Origin: Paralichthys olivaceus
Taxonomy: Eukaryota; Chordata; Actinopteri; Pleuronectiformes; Paralichthyidae
DNA: 64,000 bases
Direction: 5' to 3'
Assembly: GCF_024713975.1 (NCBI RefSeq)
Contig: NC_091107.1
Coordinates: forward strand, 17,847,501-17,911,500
Position numbers and translations under genes: made by a program. Positions 50,031 through 63,725 of the stretch are shown one piece after another. The notes below the pieces were generated by a model that did no database searches, had not been told where the DNA came from, and was given only the letters and a program-made list of their open reading frames with translations. The number at the start of each line of letters is the position of its first letter. Positions within the stretch are counted from its first letter, which is position 1.

Positions 50031-51799
50031 CATCCATACATTTCAATGAGTGGTGAGAAGTAAATAACTAAATTTACTTAATTACTTGGTATTTCTGTTT
50101 TATATAACTTTGCCCCTGTCTACCACTGTACTTCAGAGTGAAATATACTTTTTCTCCACTACATTTATTTGACAATTATAGTTTCTTCATAGATTGCATA
50201 CAAACCTATGATAACCTCAAATATTCAGTAAAAATACACATACAAATATTAAACATGTAGTTCCCACCCTCTCTGGCTTGTGATCCTTAACAAAAAAGTG
50301 TTCCTGTTATGTGACGGCTGTCTGAATTAAAAACTCCACCAAGTATTTTTTCTTCAAATCTCTAAAATAGATCAATTTCAAGAACTGTTTTTTGGCCCTT
50401 AAAGGTAAAATGATCCCATGTTTTACATTAAATTAAAAGATTAGAATACAGAAAAAAAATATTTGTGCAGCAAAACTTAGTTTTTCTTAGATTTTTAATG
50501 GCAGTACTTTTACTTGTAATAGATTACTACCTCTTAATAAAATGAAATGCCCTTGTTCCTTTTAACCCCACTGATGTGAAGCCACATGAAAGGTGAAGGA
50601 CGAGACCGTAGGAATGTAGTGTGGATTATTGAGCACACCAGGATTGTGCTGTGGTATTTACCATCTAATCCAAAGATAAACTGGCTCAACACTGTTATGT
50701 GGATAATCTGGTGTCATCTGTTTATCCTGCCAATGGCATTTATCTCATTGTCCCATAGAACAGCCGACTCTACAATCTGCTGTTAGTTTGTGCACGAAGA
50801 TGAGGAATAAATAAGACGAAGTATTCATGTAGCAACCTTCTTATTAAATTATGAAAATAACATGTTTCATGTACTTTTCAGAGTGGCTCTACTCTAAAAA
50901 CCCAAAATGAATATTAGCCACTTGACTTGTTCAGCCAGTTTTTCCCAAACAATTTTTTTAAACAAAGTTATTAAGCAGTTGTAGTCTAACCAGTGTTGTG
51001 TTAAACAAACAGATGAATTGCTTGATTTGTTGTTTTTACTTATCATGTCTGACTGAATATGGCGCTGTGGATTATTTCTATGGACTTCCTGGTTGATACA
51101 ATTAGAAGAAGAAGAATCACTTGATGTACACTTCATTTGATGGCAGTCACATTTCTTAAGATCTCCACATGACTCATTCACATGTGACTCATGATGCTAA
51201 CATGACTGCAGGTTAGTCATGCGGTTGTAGACAGTCATTACTGTGAGCACTTAGGTGTGTGTATTGGATTAGAAACATAATTAAACACTCCATATTTTCC
51301 TTTCATGTATGTAATTAACCTAATTGGGAAAATATCAATTAATTAATAAATATTAGTCAACTATTTGGCAAACTACACTGATATTCTTACCTCAATGTAC
51401 TCCGATTACTTTAATCATTCAGTATTTATCTACGTTCTTACAATCAGATTTCACAGCCATTCACCATCCTTTTACATTCATGTACACTTCTCTTACTCTA
51501 TAATTTTAGTATACTGCTCTGATTAATTGTCTGGACACTGCACTGATGTCATCGTTGCTTTTCTTTTTTGCTTTTACTTGTGTTTTGAAATGCTCTATGT
51601 GCCTTAGAATTGTCCTCTGGGGACAAATCAAGTCGTTTTGACTAACATTAAATTCTGGTTTGTCTAGTTTCCTGTGTATAATTTGACAAAATGGGCCACA
51701 ATTAAAACAACTTGTGTGACAGAGTAGAGTATGAGAATACAAGATGGCACTGTTTGTCAACAAAGCATTATAAAGAGACTGCATAGAGTGGTAGGATGA

Positions 51800-52100
51800 C
51801 CCCTTGACCCAGTGGAGGTGTTGGGACAGAGGAGAATGACGGCGAGGCTGTCTTCTCTGATGGAGAAGACAGCCTCGCACCTCCTGCAGGACACCATCAC
51901 AGCACTGGGCAGCTCCTTCAGACTGATCCACCCTATCTATCGCAGGGCGTTCCTTCCTGCAGCAGTGAGACTGTACAACCAGCTCTGCTCCCAGTAGAAC
52001 TACACACACCCATTATGGACTGCACGTTACCACTGGTTTAACTCTCTTAACTGTGCAATATTCCTTCTGTCTGTGCAATGCAATGGTTCATGTACAATCC
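51800..52100 (+). mobile_element. LINE 3'-end remnant
   Basis: The plus-strand frame at 51812-51997 reads RRMTARLSSLMEKTASHL, then SFRLIHPIYRRAFLPAAVRL and YN. This resembles the C-terminal HP...RRAFLPAAVRLYN pattern of non-LTR retrotransposon polyproteins in fish. The stop codon is followed by a TTGTGCAATATT-type tail typical of those elements. No reverse transcriptase or endonuclease lies next to it, so it is a 5'-truncated dead copy. Confidence 0.55.
51842..51878. repeat. Perfect 16-bp inverted repeat
   Basis: GCGAGGCTGTCTTCTC (51842-51857) and its exact reverse complement (51863-51878) flank a 5-base loop tgatg. It lies inside the LINE remnant. Confidence 0.95.
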
Positions 52101-52357
52101 ATTCACTGTATAGTCTCACACCACACATATTGCCCTTGTTTTCACACTGTATATATTAGTTTCAAATTCCAATCATATTTTTTTCTAAATACATTTTTTG
52201 TACATTTCCTAAAGCTTAAGTATTATTATTGTCCTTAGACTTAAGTATTACATGTTACTCATTATTACTTACCGGTGCCTATTTTGACTCATGCTGCTGT
52301 AATATTTCAAATTTCATAATAATTTTACCTTAAAAAGGAGGGGGGGGGGGAAACGGC

Positions 52358-52410
52358 ACTATTTTGAGTCGCGGATGAACACAGGTCGATGACGTGTCTC
52401 CTGTATAAAT
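52358..52410 (+). promoter_or_regulatory. Core promoter of polyubiquitin gene 2
   Basis: ACTATTTTGAGTCGCGGATG at 52358-52377, TGACGT at 52390-52395 and TATAAAT at 52404-52410. It is visibly homologous to 46477-46533, in the same order and near the same spacing. No clear heat-shock element is seen upstream. Transcription should start near 52436. Confidence 0.75.
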
Positions 52411-52435
52411 GCTCCTGTCCCCCCTGGCAACTGCA

Positions 52436-52486
52436 TTCAGAGGGACTGTTGTGAAGGGAGAGCGGCTGGAGACACTGATCGTGACT
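52436..52486 (+). other. Untranslated first exon of polyubiquitin gene 2
   Basis: It ends GTGACT before the donor GTAAGTGC. The 5' end is placed by TATA distance. The intron runs 52487-53176 and ends TTTTCTCAG, followed by GTGCAAAC and the ATG. Confidence 0.7.
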
Positions 52487-52769
52487 GTAAGTGCAACATC
52501 TGTCATTGAAAAGCTTCATATTATATATTCATACTTATTTCTCAGTAGCAGTGACATCTTTGTTTATGTGTTGTTGTACCACTTCACAGCCTCCTCTGAT
52601 CTTATCTGTGGTCTGTGTGGCAGCTAACCGCTTCGAAAACCTAAATACAATCTCAAACTAACAGTGAACGTGACCTACGTGATCAATGTTTGATGTTTCG
52701 TGTAATTCAGCAGGCGAGAGACACGTAGGAGTAGTCGCAGGTGACAATGGCACATTTCTAGCTGTGTCC

Positions 52770-52837
52770 TCCATTAGCGGGTAACGTTAGCTGAACAAAC
52801 GAAAGCAAACAACAATAGCTTATTTTAAAATGGCGCT
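52770..52837 (+). promoter_or_regulatory. Intronic element shared by both polyubiquitin genes (copy 2)
   Basis: TCCATTAGCGGGTAACGT, then TAGCTGAACAAA, and AAAATGGCGCT at 52827-52837. It lies about 284 bp after the exon 1 donor, against about 295 bp in gene 1. Confidence 0.65.
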
Positions 52838-53079
52838 GGTGCTCGAATCCCCGGCTTCCTACCAGTATGTTCATGTCAGACAGTAGCTCTAAGCTAACTG
52901 TCACTGCTTAGAATAGCAGGTTGTATATGTAAAACGTGTTAAATGTTTAATATGGTTCAACAATTATTCTACATCTCTGTCAGAAATCATGTAAAGGGAC
53001 ATATAATAAACTGTAGCTGTAAGATTTATTTAAAACGATTGAGGCAATGTTTCATTTCAGACAGGTCAAATATATGTGA

Positions 53080-53874
<795 letters not shown>

Positions 53875-53916
53875 ATGATTCCACGATTTTACTTGATTTA
53901 CATGACAACCTGACCA

Positions 53917-53922
53917 AATAAA
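53917..53922 (+). terminator. Poly(A) signal of polyubiquitin gene 2
   Basis: AATAAA 43 nt after the stop codon. Confidence 0.75.
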
Positions 53923-55882
53923 ATATAAGATTGAATTATGTTCCGGTTATTTCCTCTTTTTGCACATGTATCTAGTATAATCTAATAACATTCAGACGCC
54001 TGCACCCTAACAATTTAGCTAGTCAACATTAACCAGCATTAAAAACACATTTACAATTATGTTTGAAATTACTCTAAATTTGTTCCTGAAGTGCCATTTA
54101 TTTCTTTCACAATTAACAAGCAACCCAGGATTTTACAATAAACAGAATAATGCCAGTTGGTTATTTATGAAAAGTGAGTGGATGTGACTGCATCGTACAT
54201 TCTTAAAAGAAAAGATTATGAAGTACAGCAGTGTAGGATAAGGTCAGGTGTGTTTTTCTTAATAGTTTTTTTTTTAAATTGTTCCTAGAAGCAGATGGAA
54301 AAAGTATCTGGATAATTTTTAATTGTAAAATCAGGAGCAAGAACTGTTGTAACAAGTCCTGTTTAATCCATAGACTATATAAAGATTTAATAAAGGTATA
54401 ATATAAAGGTTTAATCACTATATTCAGAGACTTTCTAATGAAGTGTGTGATGTAGCACACAGAACCACTAGAGGTCACCCTCCATGAAGTTGTAGGTATT
54501 TCTTCTTCCTATACCATTGCACAGACACTATGTGCTTTAAGGTGAGTGCCTTGTCCTTGTCTGATCTGTACTAGAATCCCAGTGTAACCCTCACCCATGT
54601 GTAAACAACACCAGTCCTGACCATACATTTTCTGCACATATATAGCACAAAATGGGTTTATGGTAGGCTATGGATTAGGCAGTCACGTGCCTGTCCAACA
54701 GGCCCCCTTTAAAACCAGTTGTGTTCATGTTGAAACATGATCATTTAGATTTGTTAAGTGCAGTAGTTCAACACACTAGAAATAAAGTAAAGGGGGTTTG
54801 AAAACTAAAGCCATGAAAAGTTTATTTATAACTTCACACAATCTACAGTAAATATAACTAAACTAAATCAATTCAATATTGGTTTAATATAACAGCAGCA
54901 GTTCTCAGTACACTTGCAGTTGTTCAAGGCTCTCAGCAGATTGATAGAGAACTAGCCACAGTTAGTGGCCACACTGAATAACGTCAGCATAAAAAAGCAT
55001 CTGAAAATAGACCAAAAAAGACATATTACTACTAGTACTAATAACTAATATTACTAATTACTACTAAAAAAATCTGAATGGTACTCAGTAGAGCAGAAAC
55101 CACAAGGCCCAACAGCCCTCTTAAATCAAGCTGCTCCAAATTTCAGGCACCCACATGTATATCAATTCCTAAATGTGCTTGATTTATTTCATAATAATCC
55201 ACAAATTGTTTTCTGGGAAAACTGAAAAAGAATTCCTGGATCTGCACCAAAATGTAATGCTTTCTTTCAGGAGCCATACTGCACCCTTCCACCATCCTTC
55301 CCCAAATTTTGCTTCTAAACAACTGAGGTAAAAACGACATACAAGTACAGAAAAAAAATGCAAACTGTCACTTGAGCTTGTATTGGATGGGACAATATTA
55401 CCAGATGCCTCCCCATCACTGTCTGTCCACCACAAGCAGAACACCTAAGTACAACATAAAGCTGAACTAATGTACAGGTGTGCAGGTCCCCTCCAACTGC
55501 CCACCTCTTTTGCACGGCCCTGCTTGTAGTCTACAAACATGTTGTGTTTCCCCAGTGACACATTACTGCAGTAAACCTATTAGATTAGTAGGACATGTGT
55601 ATGTGTTATAATTAGAGCCACTTAACAATCATAGTAGAACTACAGCTGTGTACAAGAGAGGTTTCTCATTAAACGTGATGCTTTACAAAGTTTTGTGAGA
55701 TTTACAGGTTCCTAAAGTGAAAATGAATTTGACTTTTTATTGAAGTGTGACGTGTGTTGATCCCTCTGCCCCTCTCTCACTTGGTGTGCCTGCAGCATGA
55801 CAAGTGAACCAGCTGCCTATATCAGCTGGAGTTTGGAGCCTGTGTCAGTGTCAGTGTGTGCAGGCAGTGCAGGGGGGAAGGA
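53923..55882. other. Intergenic region polyubiquitin 2 to P2RX5
   Basis: No gene was recognised. It carries one copy of the dispersed repeat (55070-55330) and, at its right end, the presumed P2RX5 5' untranslated region. Confidence 0.6.
55070..55330 (+). repeat. Dispersed repeat copy
   Basis: Starts near GAATGGTACTCAGTAGAGCA and runs through CAAGGCCCAACAG and ATCTGCACCAAAATGTAATG. Confidence 0.65.
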
Positions 55883-58800
55883 ATGGCAGGCTGGGGGATC
55901 TTCTTCCTCTCTCTGCTCAACTACAAGACGGAGAAATATGTTATCGCAGAGAACAGGAGGATTGGAATATTGTTTCGTCTCTATCAGCTGGCCGTGCTGG
56001 GATACATAATAGGGTGAGGAACAATATGCATGTCCAGGCTTTTCTCTAACATGGATGGGACTAAGTAACCTTTTACAGAGTGATTCACAAGTTAAAAATA
56101 GGTGAGCTGGTCAATAAAAGGTTTTTGGATTTTAAAGAGGCAGTGTCACTGAGGTTTTCAGATCTGGAAAAGTGTCCCTTTCTAAAATAAGGAAAGATTG
56201 TGTTGGTAAATTCTTTAAAGGGTCAAACTATATGGACAGAGTGGGTTATGTTACATCACCCCTTCACGGTGTGATGTCACATGCATGTAAGAGACATGAT
56301 GAAAAGCAGATGACAGGAGATTACAGCGATGAACACTATGACACATTCATTTTATCATTGTATCACTTCAATTGCTTTCTGGACTTGAAGGATTATATAC
56401 AGTGTAAAATCTAATCTTATTATTAATTTGACTCTACAAGTTATAACTTTGACTTCATTATAAGCCTAGATTCTAAACAGTACTTTTCACACCCATAAAT
56501 ATAGAATGGCAAACAATACACCTGATTTCACTGGATTTGTGAATTTAAAGAATATATCAAGACTTTATACTTTTATAGACAATAAAAAAAGAAACAGAAC
56601 TGTCCAAATATACAATGAGATTTTAAATGATCAATAAGAAAGTGTTCCCCCTATTTTCTTTTCTATCCCTTATATTTATGTCAAACATAATTTCTTTGCT
56701 GTTTATTTTCTGTGTTGAGCACACATCTGCATTGTTTGTACACATACAATTCTGTGAATAAAGTTGCAAAAAGAGCTGAGCAGTTGACATCTACAGTTCA
56801 TTCCATCAACTGGTTTGAGCCCACTTGTTCAGAGAGGGATGTTAAGCTGTGTGTAGTGGTAATGGCAGCACTGTGTCTGCTGCAGGCTGGTTGTGAAAAT
56901 CACAGGCATGTGCTGCAGCTCATGTTCATATGCACTAGTTTTCATTTCTGTCTCGCTCCTGAGACCTTTGGTGTTTTTAATTCTACTCATTTGATGCTGC
57001 AGTCTCTTCCTGTGTGTAAACATGACACAGTGGTTCCAACATTATTGTTATGAAGCACTGGCAGATCAAGGAGTTTTGCAGGGACCATGAAGGGGGTCAC
57101 AATTTATACAATTATATGTCAAACGTCCAACAATTCCGGATTCAGTAAGATGCACATTTTTATACATTCTTTGTTTACCGTTAGCTCTATAGCTTTGAGC
57201 AAAGCCTCACATAAGTTAATATGTTTTGAAATGTTTCCTTGTTTAAGCACATTGCTTAGAAAAAATTCAAATTGTTATGTTTATTGTTGGTATATACTAG
57301 TGACTAGTATAACATGTCCTGTATAAAATATCCTGATTTAAGATGTATCAAAGTAAAGCTTCCATGTCAACCTCAGGTGGGTGTTTGTGGTGAGGAAGGG
57401 CTACCAGGAGAGAGAGGAGGCCATCCAGACGTCAGTCATCACCAAGCTTAAAGGTGTCACACTGACCAACAGCTCAGAGTCGGGGCTCCACCTCTGGAGC
57501 GCTGAGGATTACGTCATACCCCCAAATGTGAGTCCGCTGAATCATCATGTTATCGTTCAGTCTATCTATATGCATCTCCCACATAAACATTATAAAACCC
57601 CACCCCATGAGTTAAAAAAGGGTAATCCCACCCGGCAGGGTATGCATTGATGTCAGAGCGTTCCCTAATTACGCTCCTGTCATGAGAGATTATGAGAATG
57701 TTGACTGTCAGCATTAGCCTCAGCAGCTGACTAAACAGATTTAACAATATTGAACTTCTCTGGTAGTTTAATTAGTTTAACCTTTTGCTTGTCGAACTCA
57801 TTGTCCTGACCTGATTTTGTTTTTGTAGGGCGAGCAGGTGTTCTTCATAGTAACAAATTACATAGAGACGCCCAATCAGAGGCTGGGCTTCTGTGCTGAG
57901 GTGAGGACACAGAAATCTAATGTCTGAATTACTATAAATCACAATGTTACAGATGATCGTGTTTTCACACCCAGCAGCTTTTATTGTTCCTCACAGAGTT
58001 ACAAGGTGCCAAACGGACGATGTCTCAGTGATGATGACTGCATGGAAGGAGAGGCTGTAACAGCTGGCCATGGTGAGGACCTCACATCCATGTTGTCAGC
58101 TCAGTTACAGGTTTACATTTTCATCTGCAGGTCCACACACATGCAAACCTTCCATCGCTCATTTATACATTTTGTATTTACACGTGTCTCATCACACACA
58201 ATCCACACAATACCAACAGTACTCCAATATGTATTGTTCTGTAATAAACTCCTTCCAGCCAAGAATCTGTTCTCTCTCTGTCAGGGATCAAGACCGGCCT
58301 GTGCATAAACAGCACCGGGACCTGTGAGATTCACGCCTGGTGTCCAGTTGAATACAGCAAGCGCCCAGCGTGAGAATCCCTGCTCTCTTGCAGAACTTTG
58401 GAAATTATCCATTTTGTGCTGTGGCATTCACACAGACTGTGACCCCCCCCCACACACACACAGATATTTCACAGCTTCTATTTATTACTAATACAGCCTG
58501 TCAGCTCCAGTTCTTTTTTCCCCTCTCACACAGCTGCCCGTCTCTTTCATTCGCAGAGACCCTTTACTGAGCGAGGCAGAAAACTTCACCATCTACATCA
58601 AGAACTTCATCCGTTTCCCAAAGTTTGAATTCTCCAAGTAAGTGGCACTGACTGACCGGTGTGTGCAGACTCAAGACATCATGACAGAAATGAGTGTGAA
58701 AGCTGAGGGATATACATTCCAGGGGCTGCTTTAAATAACTTCAGGGTGCAGAGAACCTTCTATTTATACCGGCCTGTGCATTGCACTCGGTGAGACAGTG

Positions 58801-61800
58801 AAACAGTCATCTGAGATGTCCTTGACAGCAGGCCTCACTCTGGACAGGTGTCAGATCAGATGGGGCTAGACCACGGAGCTCTTCTGCCCTCTGTCACCCC
58901 CCCGCCCCTGCTCTTTTCTGTCCCACTCCTGCTAGAAAGCAGCGACAGCCACACTTAATTCATCAGTCAGGACCTTATTCCAATTACACACTCATCTCTC
59001 TCGTGTTGTCTCACGGCTCTTGATGTGCTGAAGCTTAATGGGCATTTGCAGGTAATAGAAATCCCTCGTCCTACTTGAAATAACTGGCAACATGACTCAT
59101 TTTATAATCTGGCACATCTGGTTTCACTCTGTTCTTAAAGACAGAGGATGTAAAGGTGTGGTTTGAATTCTACAAGACTTCAGTCTGAGAGTGTGTTGAG
59201 TCGAAGCCCTTATTTGGCACAGTCAGTTCTTTCTCACAGACAACTTTACCTTTGGTGATTTTCCTCTTTTAACTTCACCGGATGGATTTTCTGTCCCCAG
59301 GCATATACAAAAATGGCCCTTTAAATCTGGATGTATAAGCTAAAAGACTAATTTCTTGTCTTCACCTTTTAGGTCTAATGTCCTTGAAACCTCTGATGAC
59401 AGCTACCTGAAAAGATGCTCCTACGACAGAGAGAATCATCATTACTGCCCTATCTTCCGCCTCGGAGATCTAGTCGGCTGGACTGGACACGACTTCCAGG
59501 ACATGGCGGTGAAGGTACAAAGTAAAACAATTTGCCAGTTCAGACTGACATTCTGCTTCCACTGCTAAGTTCATATGATTCTATGCTTTTGGGGCAAACC
59601 TGTAATTAACCCAAATCTAACAATGTAGAGGTGAATCCCTAAGCATCTGGGTAAAATACAGTATAGCTCGGTATTAACAAACTAGAATGGCACTCAGTAG
59701 AGCACATACCTCCGCCAAGGCCAATTAGATTCAATGAAGCTGCACCAAGTTACACACGATTTTTTAAAGTCAAGATCTATGTATTATTTCTTGAAAAATA
59801 CACAAAAATGTTGAAAAACACTCTTTCACAATGATCAAATCAAATCTTCTGCAAAAGTTAATGAGATCTTCCTTGACCCCTGCTCCACCAAGTTTCAGTC
59901 TCTGGTCTGAGCCTACAGCTCTACTCGATCACAAGAGTGTCATATTACAGCAAAGTAAAAAGAAAAGATATCTGCATTATTCATTCATTCATTCTTTCAC
60001 ATCAAACCATCACTTCTTTAATTAGAATGTCACTCGGTAAAGAGCATACCTCTGCTATGACTCAACAGTCCCCTTACAGTATATTAAGTCAAGTTGTACC
60101 AGAGTTCACACACTCATAGATACAAAAGTCTAAAGTTCATTAAATAAATACATTTTTAACAGTGAAAATGTTGAAAAATGCACAATATTAAAGACACGTT
60201 TTAAATGTTTTTACACATATTATTATTATTATTATCGTAGTAGCCTATTTGTATTATGGTTATATGCAGTATGTACTTTTGTCAATTAGGGTGGGTCTGT
60301 TGGTATCCTGATCGAGTGGAACTGTGACCTGGATAAGGACTCCTCACAGTGTAATCCACATTACAGCTTCACTCGTTTGGACATGAACTTGAACAACTCA
60401 GTCACATCGGGATACAACTTCAGGTGCGTCCTCTCAGACATGAAACAAGGAATAAGTCTGTCGGCCCACTGTCTGTCTAATCAGTCTCATTCTCATCTTC
60501 TGCACTATCCACTGATGTGTTTCTCCCCCTGCAGATATGCCAGGTATTACAAGGATCAAAATGGTGAAACCTATCGCACTTTGTATAAAGTGTACGGAAT
60601 TCGCTTTGACATAATGATCAACGGCCAGGTACAGCAGAGATATGAGCCCCCCCCCCACACACACACACACGATTTCTGTAATAAACCTGCACTGAATGTC
60701 TGTTATTGTTGTACAGGCTGGAAAATTCAACATCGTTCCCACTATAATTGCCATTGGTTCCGGTATTGCTCTGCTGGGTGCTGTGAGTAATTTACTGAAA
60801 TTCTATGTTGATGTGCACAGGGGTAATTGATGTGTAATTACAGTAATAAGGTGACCTAAGTGTGAAAAAAAAATCATCTTACCGTGCACTGGCAGGGGCG
60901 GAGTTAGGATTTTTCTTAACTGGGAGGCATAAAGGGGCCACAATTATACATTTCACAATTCCTGATTCAGCTTGGTTTCAATTTAGGGGCCTCATCCTTT
61001 GGAGGCTACATTTGAAGGCTCATTCAAATGCAGATGACAAATGCATTCTGTTATCACCAAGAAAACAAAGGCTCCAACAATGGATCCGTCCTGGCCCAAC
61101 ATATCCCAGGAGACATGCACATCGGTTACAAACAATTTTCAAATTATTATGCTTCAACTCAACTGAACAGCTAATGCTACACATGTTAAAAAGGGGGCCA
61201 TTAAAACGTTGTCCTTGTGACCGACTTTAAGAGTGCTCTGTTAAGAAATAAGGGCGGGATGAGCGGTTGATGCCGATCACAGATATCATCTGTACCGACC
61301 TTTGTACCAGACGCAAGAAGACAGCCGCATGTTTGGGCTGGGTAGCCCACGTCCTCTGAAGGATGCAGCCTCTGAATTGAGATACAGTGCCCCCCTGGTC
61401 CCACCCCTGGATTTTCCTCTGAAAGTGATGCATGATCATTAGTAGGAAAGAAAATGACTTTCAGCTACTCACTGATATGTTTTGTCTTTCAGGGAGCCTT
61501 TATCTGTGATATGATTCTACTGTACATGATGAACACAAGTTCCTTCTACCGAGAGAGGAAGTTTGAAATCATCAACTTCAAGTATGACTCCAACAGTTTC
61601 ACACCCTTCAATTGTTATCCAAAACTGGTGTCATGACATTTGTTGGCACATCTTTCCCACACTCTGTGTAACAGGAAGGATCGGACCAAAAACAAGGAGG
61701 GAAAGGCTGGACACCGGGAGAGGAGAGCCAGGAGACCAGGGGCAGAGAAAGGCGTTGGAAACTCTACCAAAGAGCAGGAAACTGAAGCCACTCCGACAGC

Positions 61801-61930
61801 AGACGACCGGCCATCAGTGGAGAAACAGGGTCCCACCATTCCACGCAACACAGGACAAAGATACTCCTCCGTTCTTCCTACCAACGTTTCAGAGCCAAGG
61901 CATCACATCACGTTCTCGTCACACAGTTAA
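55883..61930 (+). CDS. p2rx5: P2X purinergic receptor, P2RX5 type
   Basis: P2X receptors are trimeric ATP-gated cation channels of the plasma membrane. Twelve exons: 55883-56013, 57377-57527, 57829-57900, 57997-58072, 58285-58369, 58557-58637, 59373-59514, 60290-60423, 60535-60628, 60717-60782, 61493-61581 and 61675-61930 (458 aa). All junctions are GT/AG and in phase. The protein starts [20 protein letters not shown]. It has TM1 near residues 32-50 and TM2 near 328-355. ATP-binding lysines are Lys67 and Lys69 (ITKLKG), Asn289-Phe290-Arg291 and Lys309. The TxK phosphorylation motif is Thr16-Glu17-Lys18. Ten ectodomain cysteines are visible, as is the YxxxK surface-retention motif Tyr363-Lys367. 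The C-tail is basic. The neighbour EMC6 supports P2RX5, and the fish paralog p2rx8 is the main alternative. Confidence 0.92.
57069..57150 (+). repeat. Fragment related to the element at 60893
   Basis: The order gagtt, then a GGGG(T)CACAATT core, then CAATTCC(G)GATTCAG repeats that of 60900-60970. It lies in P2RX5 intron 1. Confidence 0.45.
59683..59900 (+). repeat. Dispersed repeat copy (5' part)
   Basis: Starts GAATGGCACTCAGTAGAGCA and CATACCTCCGCCAAGGCC. In P2RX5 intron 7. Confidence 0.7.
60023..60200 (+). repeat. Dispersed repeat copy (diverged)
   Basis: Starts AGAATGTCACTCGGTAAAGA and GCATACCTCTGC, about 340 bp from another copy in the same intron. Confidence 0.6.
60893..61409. mobile_element. 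MITE-like hAT candidate in P2RX5 intron 10
   Basis: The interval begins CAGGGGCGGAGTTAGG and ends CCCACCCCTG, so the ends are short inverted repeats of CAGGGG(C/T)GG type, as in hAT elements. It has no transposase frame. No clear 8-bp target duplication was found, which lowers confidence. Confidence 0.45.
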
Positions 61931-62291
61931 GGTTACTAACTAAGACAGAACGAGACCAATCGACCACAGTGGTCCCAGTTATGTTGCAGGTGGAACCAAA
62001 AAGTCAAACGGATTGTCCACTTCTCATCTGCTGGTACGACTGTTACCATGTCAACAAGCTTGAGAGATTCTTGCCTTGACTAAAAATGTGTTGGTCCAGG
62101 AAAATGTTGATGTGCTGCACTGGTTAGTGGGCCAGGACTCTGATGTGATACACACAAGAGGGGGGGTTTAAGCTAATGGGTGAGGAACCATGAGATTACA
62201 ACAGGTCCATTAATAATGAAGTACTGTGATAATGCTGATTCAAAGACTTTTAGTGACTTTTAGTGAAATATGTGTCAGTTGATGTTTCACA

Positions 62292-62297
62292 AATAAA
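62292..62297 (+). terminator. Poly(A) signal of P2RX5
   Basis: AATAAA about 360 nt after the stop codon. The 3' untranslated region holds no repeat. Confidence 0.65.
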
Positions 62298-63551
62298 ACA
62301 TATTGTCATAAATTCGACACACTTTCAAATGTTTTTTGACTGTTGGGGAGCTAACTAGACTAATCTGGACTAATTTCCCATGTTAGTATTATATTGTGGG
62401 CCTACGTTTTGACCTTGGTTATTTTAGGGACTACATTATAGAAATTAAACAAAAAAAAACATGATAAATTAATTGAAAATAAGAGATGAAGTGAATTCTT
62501 ATACATCAGTCCTCAGACATCTATTAAATTCATTGTTACAGAAAATGTCATGACAGAACAGATTGAAGGAGAGAAGGTTTTTTTAATGCACTCGATGTAA
62601 CTGTCTTAATTACTGTTCAGCTGGACGCATGATGTACCTGTGTTGTGACATGTGAACACTAGTTTAACACTGCTGTGTGTTGTGTTTCCTGTTCTCTGGT
62701 TGTGACATAGATATCTACCATGCAATTGTTACAACACACTTGTACTGATTATTAGTAACGTACAACACTGTGGAATGCAGTCTTTCTGTGCCGTCTGTCA
62801 GTTCTCTGATGATGTGCGGCCTGATTGATGTTGAAGTGCAATGACTCCTTTTACTGTTTTGTTCCCGTGTCTATTTATTGAATGTTCTTTGTTGTTGGAA
62901 ACCAATGTGTCTTGTTGATTTCATTTAAGCACGTGACACTGCTCAACAGACAAAATGATTAACTAGAATAGCACGCAGTAGCACACCTCACCGCCAAGAC
63001 CCAACAGTCCCTTCAAATTCAGTGAAGCAGCACCAAATTTCACATTTTCTCCCATCAAGATCCATTAAACTTTCCTTGGAAAACTGCAAGTATCTACAAA
63101 GTCCTATCTCACAATGTTATGAACAGCAAAAAAAACACTCCTCGAGCCATATAAAAATTGAATGGGTTCTGAGCTTTTGTGGAAACCAGTTTAGTAGTTT
63201 TTGTGTAAACTTGCAACAAACAAAACAAGAAAACAACAAACAAATGGAGTGAAGAGTGAAAACATAACCTCCTTGATGGAGGTAATAATGTATGCAAACA
63301 AATCGTACAGAGGTATTTATTAAAATCATTAATCACATCTATAATAGTCTTGTACATGAAATATGATGCCACACCTTGTTAAAGTGGTTATAATTTAATA
63401 TAATTATGATCTTATTTATGTTATACCACAACCTACATTATAACAACTATGGCTTATTCTGGTAGGGATGGTTCTTTGCACAGAGCAGAACTACAGGTTA
63501 AATAAATTCACAGTCACAGGTTAGTGTGGAGCAGGATGAAAAGGGGAACGG
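62298..63551. other. Intergenic region P2RX5 to EMC6
   Basis: No gene was recognised. It contains a dispersed repeat copy at 62961-63295. Confidence 0.6.
62961..63295 (+). repeat. Dispersed repeat copy, nearly complete
   Basis: Starts ACTAGAATAGCACGCAGTAG and ends GAAAACATAACCTCCTTGAT followed by GGAGGT. The two ends carry CACCGCCAAG and CCTTGATGGAGGT, which are imperfect inverted repeats. Confidence 0.7.
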
Positions 63552-63557
63552 TTTATT
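63552..63557 (-). terminator. Poly(A) signal of EMC6
   Basis: The plus strand reads tttatt, AATAAA on the minus strand, about 170 nt after the EMC6 stop. EMC6 and P2RX5 converge. Confidence 0.65.
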
Positions 63558-63725
63558 CTGTATTTGGTTATTATTGAAACATTGTCCAGGATATCAACGG
63601 TACATAATGGAAAAATCCAAAGTCCTTGACTAATGGCCTATCTACAAACAGCAGGGCAGACAATGTTTTACTGGTTTACATAGGATTAGATAGAAATCAT
63701 TCAGGGGTTGTTGTGGTGGATCATT

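Larger units (their letters stand above)
49010..52357. other. Intergenic region between the polyubiquitin genes
   Basis: No gene was recognised. The interval holds an AT microsatellite (49992-50025), a LINE 3'-end remnant with a perfect hairpin (51800-52100) and the distal promoter of the second polyubiquitin gene. An 11-base G run at 52340-52350 sits just upstream of the core promoter. Confidence 0.6.
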
